Below, piece by piece: positions 32,296 through 40,044 of a stretch of DNA of 64,000 nucleotides (the stretch's first letter is position 1; the number at the start of each line of letters is the position of its first letter). The translations under genes and the position numbers were made by a program. This DNA comes from Marilutibacter aestuarii. GTDB taxonomy: Bacteria; Pseudomonadota; Gammaproteobacteria; Xanthomonadales; Xanthomonadaceae. The notes below the pieces were generated by a model that was not told where the DNA came from, did not search any database, and saw only the letters and a program-made list of their open reading frames with translations. Location: assembly GCF_006546775.1 (NCBI RefSeq), contig NZ_VICE01000066.1, positions 31,764-95,763 of the forward strand. Direction: 5' to 3'.

Positions 32296-32321
32296 AAAAA
32301 CCCGTGCAGTGGCACGGGTTT
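32296..32321 (-). terminator. Terminator-like hairpin in the ndk leader
   Basis: Minus-strand stem AAACCCGTGC / GCACGGGTTT with a CACT loop, followed by TTTTTCTG. The hairpin is strong and its T tract points toward ndk, ending about 65 bases before the ndk start. No gene on the minus strand ends here: the next gene rightward is on the plus strand. So it either attenuates ndk or ends an unseen small transcript. Confidence 0.7.
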
Positions 32322-32431
32322 AGCCGATATGGCTGCGGTAATTCTAACGAATTGACGACACGCTTGTCACCGGGAGTCTGAACCATTCCCGACAGCGCCC
32401 TCCATTGACGGCCACGCCGCCCGCGCCTAGG

Positions 32432-32449
32432 ATCAAACAAGCGTTTGAT
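32432..32449. promoter_or_regulatory. PsrA-type operator upstream of the TetR gene
   Basis: ATCAAAC-AAGC-GTTTGAT, a perfect 7-4-7 inverted repeat. Its core CAAAC-N4-GTTTG matches the G/C-AAAC-N2-4-GTTT-G/C consensus known for PsrA, the TetR-family sensor of long-chain acyl-CoA or fatty acids in Pseudomonas. It is 34 bases before the psrA-like start codon, consistent with autorepression. Confidence 0.78.
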
Positions 32450-32483
32450 TCACCCCTCCGTCCCCATCCCGCACGAGACGCCC

Positions 32484-33119
32484 ATGGCGGCCACCGCCCC
32501 TGCTTCGACGCGACACTTCTCGACCAAGGACCGCATCCTCGGCGCCGCCGAAGAGCTGTTCGCTCAGTTCGGCTTCACCGGTACCTCGCTGCGCCAGGTC
32601 ACCAGCCGCGCCGACGTCAACATCGCCGCGGTCAATTATCACTTCGGCAGCAAGGAAAACCTCGTCAACGAGGTGTTCCGGCGACGCATGGACGACATGA
32701 GCGCCCAGCGCCTGGCCGCGCTGCGGGCCGCGGTGGCGGACGCACCCGGCGAGCTGGAGCCCATTCTCGCGGCGTTCGTCGAGCCGGCCCTGGCGCTTGC
32801 CCAGGACCGCCACGGCGGCGCGTCCTTCGTCCGCGTGGTCGCGCGTGCCTACGCCGAGAAGAACGACAGCCTGCGCAAGTTCCTGTCCGACCACTATGGC
32901 CACGTGCTGCGCGAGTTCGCCAAGGCCATCTCGGCCTGCGTCCCCGCCCTCAGCAAGGAAGAGCTGTACTGGCGCCTGGACTTCCTGGCCGGCGCACTGA
33001 CCTATGCCATGGCCGACTTCGGCCTGATCAAGCGCCCCTCGGGGGTCACCGAAGCCGCCCACCGCGAGCGGGCGGCCCGCGAACTCATCCGCTTCGCCGC
33101 CGCCGGCTTCAAGAGCTGA
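32484..33119 (+). CDS. psrA: PsrA-like TetR-family regulator of fatty-acid oxidation
   Basis: 211 residues from ATG 32484; the longer TTG-start version would overlap the operator. The TetR DNA-binding domain spans about residues 12-60, with the helix-turn-helix TSLRQVTSRADVNIAAVNYHFGSKENL. The C-terminal ligand domain is all-helical, with the YWRLDFLAGALTYAMADF segment. Overall it resembles PsrA of Pseudomonas, which represses fad genes and its own gene until it binds fatty acyl ligands. Two facts support this: a matching operator just upstream and fadB only 41 bases downstream. Confidence 0.85.
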   Translation: MAATAPASTRHFSTKDRILGAAEELFAQFGFTGTSLRQVTSRADVNIAAVNYHFGSKENLVNEVFRRRMDDMSAQRLAALRAAVADAPGELEPILAAFVEPALALAQDRHGGASFVRVVARAYAEKNDSLRKFLSDHYGHVLREFAKAISACVPALSKEELYWRLDFLAGALTYAMADFGLIKRPSGVTEAAHRERAARELIRFAAAGFKS

Positions 33120-33160
33120 GCCTCTTATTTTTATCGTTTTGAAACAAGGACTTGAAAAAC

Positions 33161-35548
33161 ATGTCTAAGAACATTTCTGTACGTCGCGCCGCGGTACTGG
33201 GCGCAGGCGTGATGGGCGCCCAGATCGCCGCCCACCTCACCAACGCCGGCGTCGACACCGTGCTGTACGACCTGCCGGCCAAGGACGGGGACCCCAACGG
33301 CATCGTCACCCGCGCCATCGCCAACCTGGCCAAGCTGAGCCCGGCCCCGCTGGCCGACAAGGCCCTGGCCGCGGCGATCACGCCGGCCAACTACGAAACC
33401 GGTCTGGAACTCCTGCAGGGTTGCGACCTGGTGATCGAGGCGATCGCCGAGCGGATGGACTGGAAGCAGGACCTCTACCGCAAGATCGCCCCCTTCGTCG
33501 CCGACCACGCGATCCTCGCCAGCAACACCTCGGGCCTGGGCATCAACGCCCTGGCCGACGTGTTGCCCGAGCAACTCCGCCACCGCTTCTGCGGCGTGCA
33601 CTTCTTCAATCCGCCGCGCTACATGCACCTGGCCGAACTGATTCCCGCCCGCTCGACCGACGCGGACGTCCTGGCCGGCCTGGAGACCTTCCTCACCACC
33701 ACCCTGGGCAAGGGCGTGGTCATCGCCAAGGACACCCCCAACTTCATCGGCAACCGCATCGGCGTGTTCTCGATGCTGGCCGCGATGCACCACACCGAGG
33801 CGTTCGGCCTGGGCTTCGACACCGTCGACGCACTGACCGGCCCGCTGATCGGGCGCCCGAAGTCGGCCACCTACCGGACCGCCGACGTGGTGGGCCTGGA
33901 CACCATGGCCCATGTCATCAAGACCATGGCCGACACCTTGCCCGAAGACCCCTGGCACAAGTACTTCAAGGCGCCCAAGTGGCTGGTGGGCCTGGTGGAC
34001 AAGGGCGCGCTGGGCCAGAAGACGCGCGCCGGCGTCTATACCAAGCAGGGCAAGGACATCATGGTCCTGGACCTGGAGGCGCAGGACTATCGCCCCTCGG
34101 CGGGCGAACTCGACCCGGAGGTCGCCGCGCTGCTCAAGGAGCGCGACCCGGCCCGGAAGTTCGCCGCGCTGCGCGCCAGCACCCACCCGCAGGCGAAGTT
34201 CCTGTGGGCGTGCTTCCGCGACACCTTCCATTACAGCGCCTACCACCTGGAATCGATCGCCGACACCGCGCGCGACGTCGATTTCGCGATGCGCTGGGGG
34301 TATGGCTGGTCGATGGGCCCGTTCGAGAGCTGGCAGGCGGCCGGCTGGAAGCAGGTCGCCGAATGGATCGCCGAGGACATCGTCTCGGGCGATGCGATGA
34401 GTGCGGCGGCCCTCCCCGACTGGGTGTTCGACGGCCGCGAGGGCGTCCACTCCACCGAGGGCAGCTACAGCCCCTCCCGCGACGCCAAGGTGCCGCGCTC
34501 GAGCAACCCGGTCTACGCGCGCCAGCGCTTCCCCGATCCGCTGCTGGGCGAGCAGTTCCCCCAGGGCCGCACCGTGTTCGAGAACGACGGGGTGCGCCTG
34601 TGGGTGGACGAAACGGACGGCGACGGCGACGGCATCGCGGTGCTGAGCTTCAAGACCAAGATGCACACGGTCAACGACCACGTCCTCGACGGCATCCAGG
34701 AAGCGATCGGCATCGCCGAGCGCGACTTCCGCGGCATGGTGATCTGGCAGCCGCGCGAGCCCTTCTCCGCGGGCGCCGACCTGGCCGGCGCGCTGGGCCT
34801 GCTGCAGGCAGGCGACGTCAAGGGCTTCGAGGCGATGGTGGCCAATTTCCAGGCGACCAGCCAGCGGATCAAGTACGCCCTGGTGCCGGTGGTCGCGGCG
34901 GTCCGCGGCCTGGCGCTGGGCGGCGGTTGCGAATTCCAGATGCACGCCGCGCACACCGTGTTCGGCCTGGAGAGCTACGTCGGGCTGGTCGAGGCCGGGG
35001 TCGGCCTGCTGCCGGCCGGCGGCGGGCTCAAGGAGTTCGCGGTGCGCGCCTCCGAACGCGCCGGGGCCAGCGGCGACGTCTTCGCCGAGCTCAAGACGGC
35101 CTTCGAGAGCGTGGCGATGGCCAAGGTCGCCACCTCGGCGATGGAGGCCAAGGCGCTCAAGTTGGCGCGCGACGAGGATACGGTCGTGTTCAACGCCTTC
35201 GAACTGCTGCACGTGGCCAAGGCCCGGGCACTGGCGCTGGCCGAGAGCGGCTACAGGCCGCCCCTGCCCGCCCGCCGGGTGCGCGTCGCCGGCGACGTCG
35301 GCATCGCCACCTTCAAGATGATGCTGGTCAACATGCTGGAGGGCCGCTTCATCTCGCCGCACGACTATGAGATCGCCAGCCGCATCGCGACCGTGATGTG
35401 CGGGGGCGAGGTCGACCGGGATGCCCTGGTGGACGAGGACTGGCTGATCCGCCTGGAGCGGGAGCACTTCGTCGCCCTGGCGCAGATGCCCAAGACCCAG
35501 GAGCGCATCGCCCACATGCTCAAGACCGGCAAGCCGCTCAGGAACTGA
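33161..35548 (+). CDS. fadB: 3-hydroxyacyl-CoA dehydrogenase / enoyl-CoA hydratase
   Basis: 795 residues from ATG 33161 with AAGGA upstream. Catalyses the hydration and second oxidation of fatty-acid beta-oxidation. The dehydrogenase domain is first (NAD loop GAGVMGAQIAAHL at about 14-26, then GVHFFNPPRYMHLAELI); the crotonase domain is C-terminal, with FSAGADLAG and LALGGGCEFQMHA for the oxyanion hole and VGLVEAGVGLLPAGGG for a catalytic Glu. This order (dehydrogenase then hydratase) is that of FadN-type proteins and the reverse of E. coli FadB, so the symbol is by role. It lies in a psrA-fadB-fadA unit. Confidence 0.92.
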   Translation: MSKNISVRRAAVLGAGVMGAQIAAHLTNAGVDTVLYDLPAKDGDPNGIVTRAIANLAKLSPAPLADKALAAAITPANYETGLELLQGCDLVIEAIAERMDWKQDLYRKIAPFVADHAILASNTSGLGINALADVLPEQLRHRFCGVHFFNPPRYMHLAELIPARSTDADVLAGLETFLTTTLGKGVVIAKDTPNFIGNRIGVFSMLAAMHHTEAFGLGFDTVDALTGPLIGRPKSATYRTADVVGLDTMAHVIKTMADTLPEDPWHKYFKAPKWLVGLVDKGALGQKTRAGVYTKQGKDIMVLDLEAQDYRPSAGELDPEVAALLKERDPARKFAALRASTHPQAKFLWACFRDTFHYSAYHLESIADTARDVDFAMRWGYGWSMGPFESWQAAGWKQVAEWIAEDIVSGDAMSAAALPDWVFDGREGVHSTEGSYSPSRDAKVPRSSNPVYARQRFPDPLLGEQFPQGRTVFENDGVRLWVDETDGDGDGIAVLSFKTKMHTVNDHVLDGIQEAIGIAERDFRGMVIWQPREPFSAGADLAGALGLLQAGDVKGFEAMVANFQATSQRIKYALVPVVAAVRGLALGGGCEFQMHAAHTVFGLESYVGLVEAGVGLLPAGGGLKEFAVRASERAGASGDVFAELKTAFESVAMAKVATSAMEAKALKLARDEDTVVFNAFELLHVAKARALALAESGYRPPLPARRVRVAGDVGIATFKMMLVNMLEGRFISPHDYEIASRIATVMCGGEVDRDALVDEDWLIRLEREHFVALAQMPKTQERIAHMLKTGKPLRN

Positions 35549-35556
35549 AAACAGCC

Positions 35557-35653
35557 GTGATGGGTGATTCGGAACATGTGATTGGGCGAGGCCGACGCGC
35601 GCTCCCCCACTCCCTGCCCTCATCACCCATCACCAATGACGAATCACGCTTTC
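35557..35653. repeat. GATTCG-type intergenic repeat between fadB and fadA
   Basis: Starts with GTGATGGGTGATTCG (35557-35571), identical to 17394-17408 in the guaB-guaA gap, and ends with CATCACCCATCACCAATGACGAATCACG, which is largely complementary to the first part. The ends can form an imperfect stem closing a loop of roughly 50 bases. The location inside an operon suggests an mRNA-level or transposed REP-like element. Confidence 0.7.
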
Positions 35654-35663
35654 GGAGAAAGCC

Positions 35664-36869
35664 ATGAAGCAAGTACAAGACGCCTACATCGTTGCCGCCA
35701 CCCGTACCCCGGTCGGCAAGGCACCGCGCGGCGTGTTCCGCAACACCCGACCCGACGAGATGCTCGCGCACGTGCTGCGCAGCGTGGTCGCGCAGGCGCC
35801 GGGGATCGACACCAGCCGGATCGACGACGCGGTGATCGGCTGCGCCATGCCCGAGGGCGAGCAGGGCATGAACGTGGCGCGCATCGGCGTGCTGCTGGCC
35901 GGCTTGCCCAACACGGTGGCCGCGCAGACGATCAACCGCTTCTGCTCCTCTGGCCTGCAGGCCGTCGCCCTGGCCGCCAACGAAATCCGCCTGGGCAACG
36001 CCGACCTGATGCTGGCCGGCGGCACCGAATCGATGTCGATGGTGCCGATGATGGGCAACAAGGTGGCGCTGAGCCCCGAAGTGTTCGCGCGCGACGAGAA
36101 CATCGCCATCGCGTACGGCATGGGTATCACCGCCGAGAAGGTCGCCGAGGAATGGAAGGTCTCGCGCGAGCAGCAGGACGCGTTCGCACTGGCCTCGCAC
36201 CAGAAGGCCATCGCCGCGATCGAGGCCGGTGAGTTCCGCGACGAGATCAGTCCCTATGAAGTGCTGTCGCACCAGCCCGACCTGGCCGGCAACACGATCC
36301 GGCTGCGCAAGCTGCGGGTCGAGAACGACGAAGGCCCGCGCCCGGATTCCTCCATGGAGGGCCTGGCCAAGCTGCGCCCCGTGTTCCGCAACGGCCAGTT
36401 CGGCGGCAGCGTCACCGCCGGCAACAGCTCGCAGATGAGCGATGGCGCCGGTGCGGTGCTGCTGGCCTCCGAGCAGGCCGTCAAGGATTACGGCCTGACC
36501 CCGCTGGCCCGGTTCGTCAGCTTCTCCGTCGCCGGCGTGCGACCGGAGGTGATGGGCATCGGCCCGATCGCCGCGATCCCGAAGGCCCTGGCCCAGGCGG
36601 GCCTCACCCGCGACCAGTTGGACTGGATCGAACTCAATGAAGCCTTCGCTGCGCAGGCCCTGGCCGTCATCCGCGACTGCGAGCTGGATCCCGGCAAGGT
36701 CAATCCGCTGGGTGGCGCGATCGCCCTGGGCCACCCGCTGGGCGCCACCGGCGCCATCCGCACGGCGACGATCCTGCACGGACTGCGCCGCCGCCAGCAG
36801 AAGTACGGCATGGTGACCATGTGCATCGGCACCGGCATGGGCGCGGCAGGCATCTTCGAGTCGCTCTGA
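35664..36869 (+). CDS. fadA: Acetyl-CoA C-acyltransferase (3-ketoacyl-CoA thiolase)
   Basis: 401 residues. Cleaves 3-ketoacyl-CoA to acetyl-CoA and a shortened acyl-CoA, the last step of beta-oxidation. The nucleophilic Cys is in the NRFCSSGLQA segment (about residue 94), the active-site His in GGAIALGHPLGATGA, and the second Cys in TMCIGTGMGAAGI. Ribosome site CGGAGAA just upstream. It follows fadB, 115 bases away across a repeat, and is closed by a strong terminator. Complete thiolase motifs leave little doubt, although substrate chain length is unknown. Confidence 0.95.
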   Translation: MKQVQDAYIVAATRTPVGKAPRGVFRNTRPDEMLAHVLRSVVAQAPGIDTSRIDDAVIGCAMPEGEQGMNVARIGVLLAGLPNTVAAQTINRFCSSGLQAVALAANEIRLGNADLMLAGGTESMSMVPMMGNKVALSPEVFARDENIAIAYGMGITAEKVAEEWKVSREQQDAFALASHQKAIAAIEAGEFRDEISPYEVLSHQPDLAGNTIRLRKLRVENDEGPRPDSSMEGLAKLRPVFRNGQFGGSVTAGNSSQMSDGAGAVLLASEQAVKDYGLTPLARFVSFSVAGVRPEVMGIGPIAAIPKALAQAGLTRDQLDWIELNEAFAAQALAVIRDCELDPGKVNPLGGAIALGHPLGATGAIRTATILHGLRRRQQKYGMVTMCIGTGMGAAGIFESL

Positions 36870-36905
36870 GCCACCCTGCCCGGCCGCACCCGCCGGGACA
36901 CGAGC

Positions 36906-36933
36906 GAAAACGGCGCCCCCGGGCGCCGTTTTC
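36906..36933. terminator. Bidirectional terminator between fadA and the csaA gene
   Basis: GAAAACGGCGCCC-CC-GGGCGCCGTTTTC, a perfect 13-base-pair stem with A tracts on one flank and T tracts on the other, so it can end both fadA (rightward) and the leftward csaA transcript, whose genes converge here. Confidence 0.9.
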
Positions 36934-36956
36934 GTTCCACCCGGTCCCCGCGAGGC

Positions 36957-37289
36957 TCAGGCCAGGCGCGTGCCGTTGGGCACCGCGCGCTCGAGCGCGG
37001 TGAGCACCACGCCCGATTCCGTCGGGAAGCCCGTCAGCAGGAACTCGGACATGAACCGGCCGACCTGCTTGGGCGGGAAGTTGATCACGCCCACGACCTG
37101 CCGGCCCAGCAGCGACTCGGGCGGATACAGATCGCATACCTGCGCGCTGGTCTTCAGCACCCCGTGCGGGCCGAAATCGACCCACAGTCGCCAGGCCGGC
37201 TTGCGGGCCTCCGGGAAGTCCTCCACCCGCAGCACCGTGCCGGCGCACATCTGCACCCGGGCGAAGTCCGCCCACTCGATCTCCGCCAT
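36957..37289 (-). CDS. csaA: tRNA-binding protein CsaA-like
   Basis: 110 residues from ATG 37289. A single OB-fold domain of the tRNA-binding (CsaA) type, seen in CAGTVLRVEDFPEARKPAW, KTSAQVCDLYPPESLLGRQVVGVINFPPKQVG and the final ERAVPNGTRLA. B. subtilis CsaA has chaperone-like activity and interacts with SecA; related domains bind tRNA. The extended frame to 37535 lies inside the adjacent oxidase gene and is not coding. It is 17 bases downstream of that gene on the same strand, so the two are cotranscribed. Confidence 0.88.
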   Translation of the reverse strand: MAEIEWADFARVQMCAGTVLRVEDFPEARKPAWRLWVDFGPHGVLKTSAQVCDLYPPESLLGRQVVGVINFPPKQVGRFMSEFLLTGFPTESGVVLTALERAVPNGTRLA

Positions 37290-37306
37290 GCCGGCGTCTT
37301 CCTGAA

Positions 37307-38596
37307 TCACCCTGCCTCCCTCTCTTCCCGCCACGCTTTCCAACCGTCGCGCGCCATCGCCCACCAGTAGCTCGACTGGGCCGCGGCGAACCCCAGTGGC
37401 TTCATTGCCGAGACCAGTCCATAGCCGGCGAAGCGCCGCCAGCGCTGGTCGCCATCGGCAATGGCGCTCGCCAGCAGGTCCCCGGCGTGGGTGGTCGGCG
37501 CGACCCCGTGCCCCCCGAACGCCTGCGCGAGCCACAGGCCCTGGCCGATGGGGCCAATCTGCGGCATCTGGTGGCGAGCGTAGCTCATGCGACCGGACCA
37601 GGCATGCTCGATGTCGACGCCCTCGAGTTGCGGGAAGACCTTGAGCATGTCGCGGTAAAACAAGCGCCTGACCCCGCGCGGCGAGCGCTCCCGGATCGAG
37701 ATCCGGCCGCCCCAGAGCAACCGGGTGTCGGCGAGCGGGCGGTAGTAGTCGAACGCGAACCGGGTGTCATAGACGGCCGCCCGCGTCGCCATCACCTCGT
37801 CCAGGCGAGCACCCAGGGGGGCGGTCGCCATGACATAGGTCGAGATCGGCAGCACGGCTGCGTCCACGCGTCGCACCAGGCCCGACAGGTACCCGCCGCA
37901 GGCCAGGACCACGGTTTCGGCATCGACGCTGCCCAAGGGGGTCTGCACGCGCCAGCCCGCGCCTCGCCGGTGCAGGCCGATGGCCGGCGACGCCTCGTGG
38001 ATGGACGCGCCCCGCTCGGCGGCCATGCGCGCCAATCCTTGCGCGTATTTCAGCGGATGGAAGTGGAACGCATCGCGCTCGAACAGGCCTTCGCGATAGC
38101 GCTCCGTCCGCAGCAGCGAGGCCATCTGCTGTCGCGACAGCCATTCCCACTCCACGCCATAGGCCTCCTGCAGCAGTCGCTGGCGTTCTTGCAAAGGCGC
38201 GGGATCGCGGAACCAGTTGGCCCAGATGACGCCACTCTCGTTGAGCTCGCATTCGATGTCGCCTTGCCGGATGCGCTGCCGGATCCGCTCCACGGCCTGC
38301 CGCGTGCCCGCGTACAGATCGCGCGCGCGGTCGGGCCCGAGGTCGGCGAGCAGGCTCGCTTCATCCCGCGAATAACCGCCGAAGACGAAACCGCCGTTGC
38401 GACCCGAGGCGCCGTGGCCGATGCGTTCGGCCTCCAGCAACAGGACCTCGCCATGCCCGCGCTCCACCAGGCCCAGCGCAGTGTTCAGGCCAGCGAAGCC
38501 GCCGCCGACGACGCAGGTGCGTACCTCCCGCCGGCCTTCCAGGGCGGCATGCCGCGTCGCGCGGAGGATTGGATCGGCGGCGTAATAGGTGTCCAA
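37307..38596 (-). CDS. FAD-dependent amine oxidase (DAO family)
   Basis: 429 residues from the TTG at 38594-38596, which has GAGGAG ten bases upstream; the longer frame to 38674 would overlap the divergent membrane-protein gene. FAD loop VVGGGFAGLNTALGL near residue 29, then LLLEAERIGHGASGRNGGFVFGGYS, the pattern of gamma-glutamylputrescine oxidase (PuuB) and related OrdL enzymes. The C-terminal WSGRMSYARHQMPQIG and GGHGVAPTTHAGDLLA motifs complete the FAD site. A role in polyamine or amino-acid oxidation is plausible, especially with putrescine-forming genes elsewhere in the window, but the substrate is not shown. Confidence 0.85.
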   Translation of the reverse strand: MDTYYAADPILRATRHAALEGRREVRTCVVGGGFAGLNTALGLVERGHGEVLLLEAERIGHGASGRNGGFVFGGYSRDEASLLADLGPDRARDLYAGTRQAVERIRQRIRQGDIECELNESGVIWANWFRDPAPLQERQRLLQEAYGVEWEWLSRQQMASLLRTERYREGLFERDAFHFHPLKYAQGLARMAAERGASIHEASPAIGLHRRGAGWRVQTPLGSVDAETVVLACGGYLSGLVRRVDAAVLPISTYVMATAPLGARLDEVMATRAAVYDTRFAFDYYRPLADTRLLWGGRISIRERSPRGVRRLFYRDMLKVFPQLEGVDIEHAWSGRMSYARHQMPQIGPIGQGLWLAQAFGGHGVAPTTHAGDLLASAIADGDQRWRRFAGYGLVSAMKPLGFAAAQSSYWWAMARDGWKAWREEREAG

Positions 38597-38642
38597 TGGG
38601 AGGCGACTCCTCGAGCGTCCGGACTGCCGGCCAGCATAGGCG

Positions 38643-39080
38643 ATGAAGACATTCGACACCCACCCCGCCGACAAGGCTTACCGCCGCCGACTGGCCTGGC
38701 TTCTGTCGCTTGCCGCCCTGCTGGGCTTGCCGTTGCTGGTCTTCTTCGGGCAATGGCTCGCCGAGGTGGCCGACTCCCTCCGCCAGGCCCCGTCGCTGGA
38801 GAGACGCCAGGGCCTCCGCGTCCTGCTCGCCGGGCTGGGCCTGGGGATGGGCGTCGCTGCGGCGGGAATGGCTGCAGCGATCGGGCAACGTCGGCGCGAC
38901 ATCCTCGAGACCACCACCCTGCCGCCGCCGCATTGGCGCACGATCCGCGACGTGAGGATCCTTCGCGGCCAGTCGGCGCTAGCCTGGGGCCGGCGCCTTG
39001 GCTGGGCCCGGAATGCCGCGGCAACGATCGCGGCGGCATCGCTGGCGGCATCGGCATGGGCCCTGGTGCATTACGCATGA
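38643..39080 (+). CDS. Small hypothetical membrane protein
   Basis: 145 residues, unrecognised. Hydrophobic segments at about 17-37, 60-84 and 123-142 suggest three membrane passes. Two charged regions separate them, including an Arg-rich loop with RRRDILETTTLPPPHWRTIRDVRILRG. It is divergent from the flavin oxidase and ends 49 bases before the convergent galU stop. Codon use is normal for the region, so I think it is real. Confidence 0.6.
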   Translation: MKTFDTHPADKAYRRRLAWLLSLAALLGLPLLVFFGQWLAEVADSLRQAPSLERRQGLRVLLAGLGLGMGVAAAGMAAAIGQRRRDILETTTLPPPHWRTIRDVRILRGQSALAWGRRLGWARNAAATIAAASLAASAWALVHYA

Positions 39081-39129
39081 GCGCGGCAGCGGACGGCGAT
39101 GCCCACGCCCCGCGCCGGTGCCGGCGGCC

Positions 39130-40044
39130 CTACTGTATCTCGCGCACGCCCAGTTCGTAGAGTGCGTCCTGCATCATCTGTGCCGCGGCGTCGCTGAGCT
39201 TTTCGTGGTCGAGCGCATAGCGGATGGTCGCTTCGATCAGGCCCAGGTGGGTCCCGCAATCGAAGCGAGTGCCCTTGAAGCGGTAGGCATTCACGGCCTC
39301 TTCCTTCAGAAGGGCGGAAATCGCGTCGGTCAACTGGATCTCGCCGCCGGAACCGGGGGCGGTGGATTCGAGCAACTCGAAGATGCGCGGGTTCAACACA
39401 TAGCGCCCGACGACGGCCAGCGTGCTGGGCGCATCTTCCGGCGCGGGCTTCTCGACCATCGCGGTGATGCGGCCCTGGCGGTCGGCGAAGTCTTCGGTCG
39501 CGACGATGCCGTAGCTCCCGGTCTGCGCCTGCGGCACGTCCTGCACGGCGATGGTGCTGGCACCGGATGCCTCTGCCGCATCGGCCATCTGGCTCAGCGC
39601 TCCGGCACCACGGTTCCAGATCAGGTCGTCGGGCAGCAGGACGGCGAAAGGCTCGTCGCCGATCACATCCTTGGCGCACAGGACCGCGTGGCCCAGGCCC
39701 TTGGCTTCGGACTGGGTGACGAAGATCGCGCTGACCCCCGGGGGAAGCACATGTCGCACCAGTTCGAGTTGCTCGTGCTTGCCGGCCTTCTCGAGGCGCT
39801 GCTCCAGTTCGTAGGCCTTGTCGAAGTAATCGGCAACGGCATGCTTGTAGCGATTGGTGATGAACACCAGGGTGTCGCAGCCTGCTTGGATGGCTTCATC
39901 GACGGCATACTGGATGAGCGGCCGGTCGATGATCGGCAGCATTTCCTTGGGAACGGTCTTGGTCGCGGGTAGGAACCGGGTGCCGAGTCCCGCGACGGGG
40001 AATACGGCCTTGCGGATGCGGCGTGAAGCGGGGGCTTTGGGCAT
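39130..40044 (-). CDS. galU: UTP-glucose-1-phosphate uridylyltransferase
   Basis: 304 residues from ATG 40044. Makes UDP-glucose for lipopolysaccharide, exopolysaccharide and osmoprotectant synthesis. The nucleotide-binding motif VFPVAGLGTRFLPATKTVPKEMLPI is at residues 14-38, and the catalytic and sugar-binding segments SEAKGLGHAVLCAK, LLPDDLI and GGEIQLTDAI are present. The start shares one base with the stop codon of the upstream dehydratase gene, so the two are coupled and form part of the surface-polysaccharide operon. Confidence 0.96.
   Translation of the reverse strand: MPKAPASRRIRKAVFPVAGLGTRFLPATKTVPKEMLPIIDRPLIQYAVDEAIQAGCDTLVFITNRYKHAVADYFDKAYELEQRLEKAGKHEQLELVRHVLPPGVSAIFVTQSEAKGLGHAVLCAKDVIGDEPFAVLLPDDLIWNRGAGALSQMADAAEASGASTIAVQDVPQAQTGSYGIVATEDFADRQGRITAMVEKPAPEDAPSTLAVVGRYVLNPRIFELLESTAPGSGGEIQLTDAISALLKEEAVNAYRFKGTRFDCGTHLGLIEATIRYALDHEKLSDAAAQMMQDALYELGVREIQ

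Noticed and set aside
33140..33152. A second PsrA site (GTTTTGAAAC) just before fadB
   Set aside because: The half-sites are inverted relative to the consensus (GTTT then AAAC instead of AAAC then GTTT), so it does not fit.
37305..38674. Longer start of the FAD oxidase at 38674
   Set aside because: It would overlap the divergent membrane-protein gene at 38643 and adds a non-conserved stretch; the TTG at 38596 has a good ribosome site.
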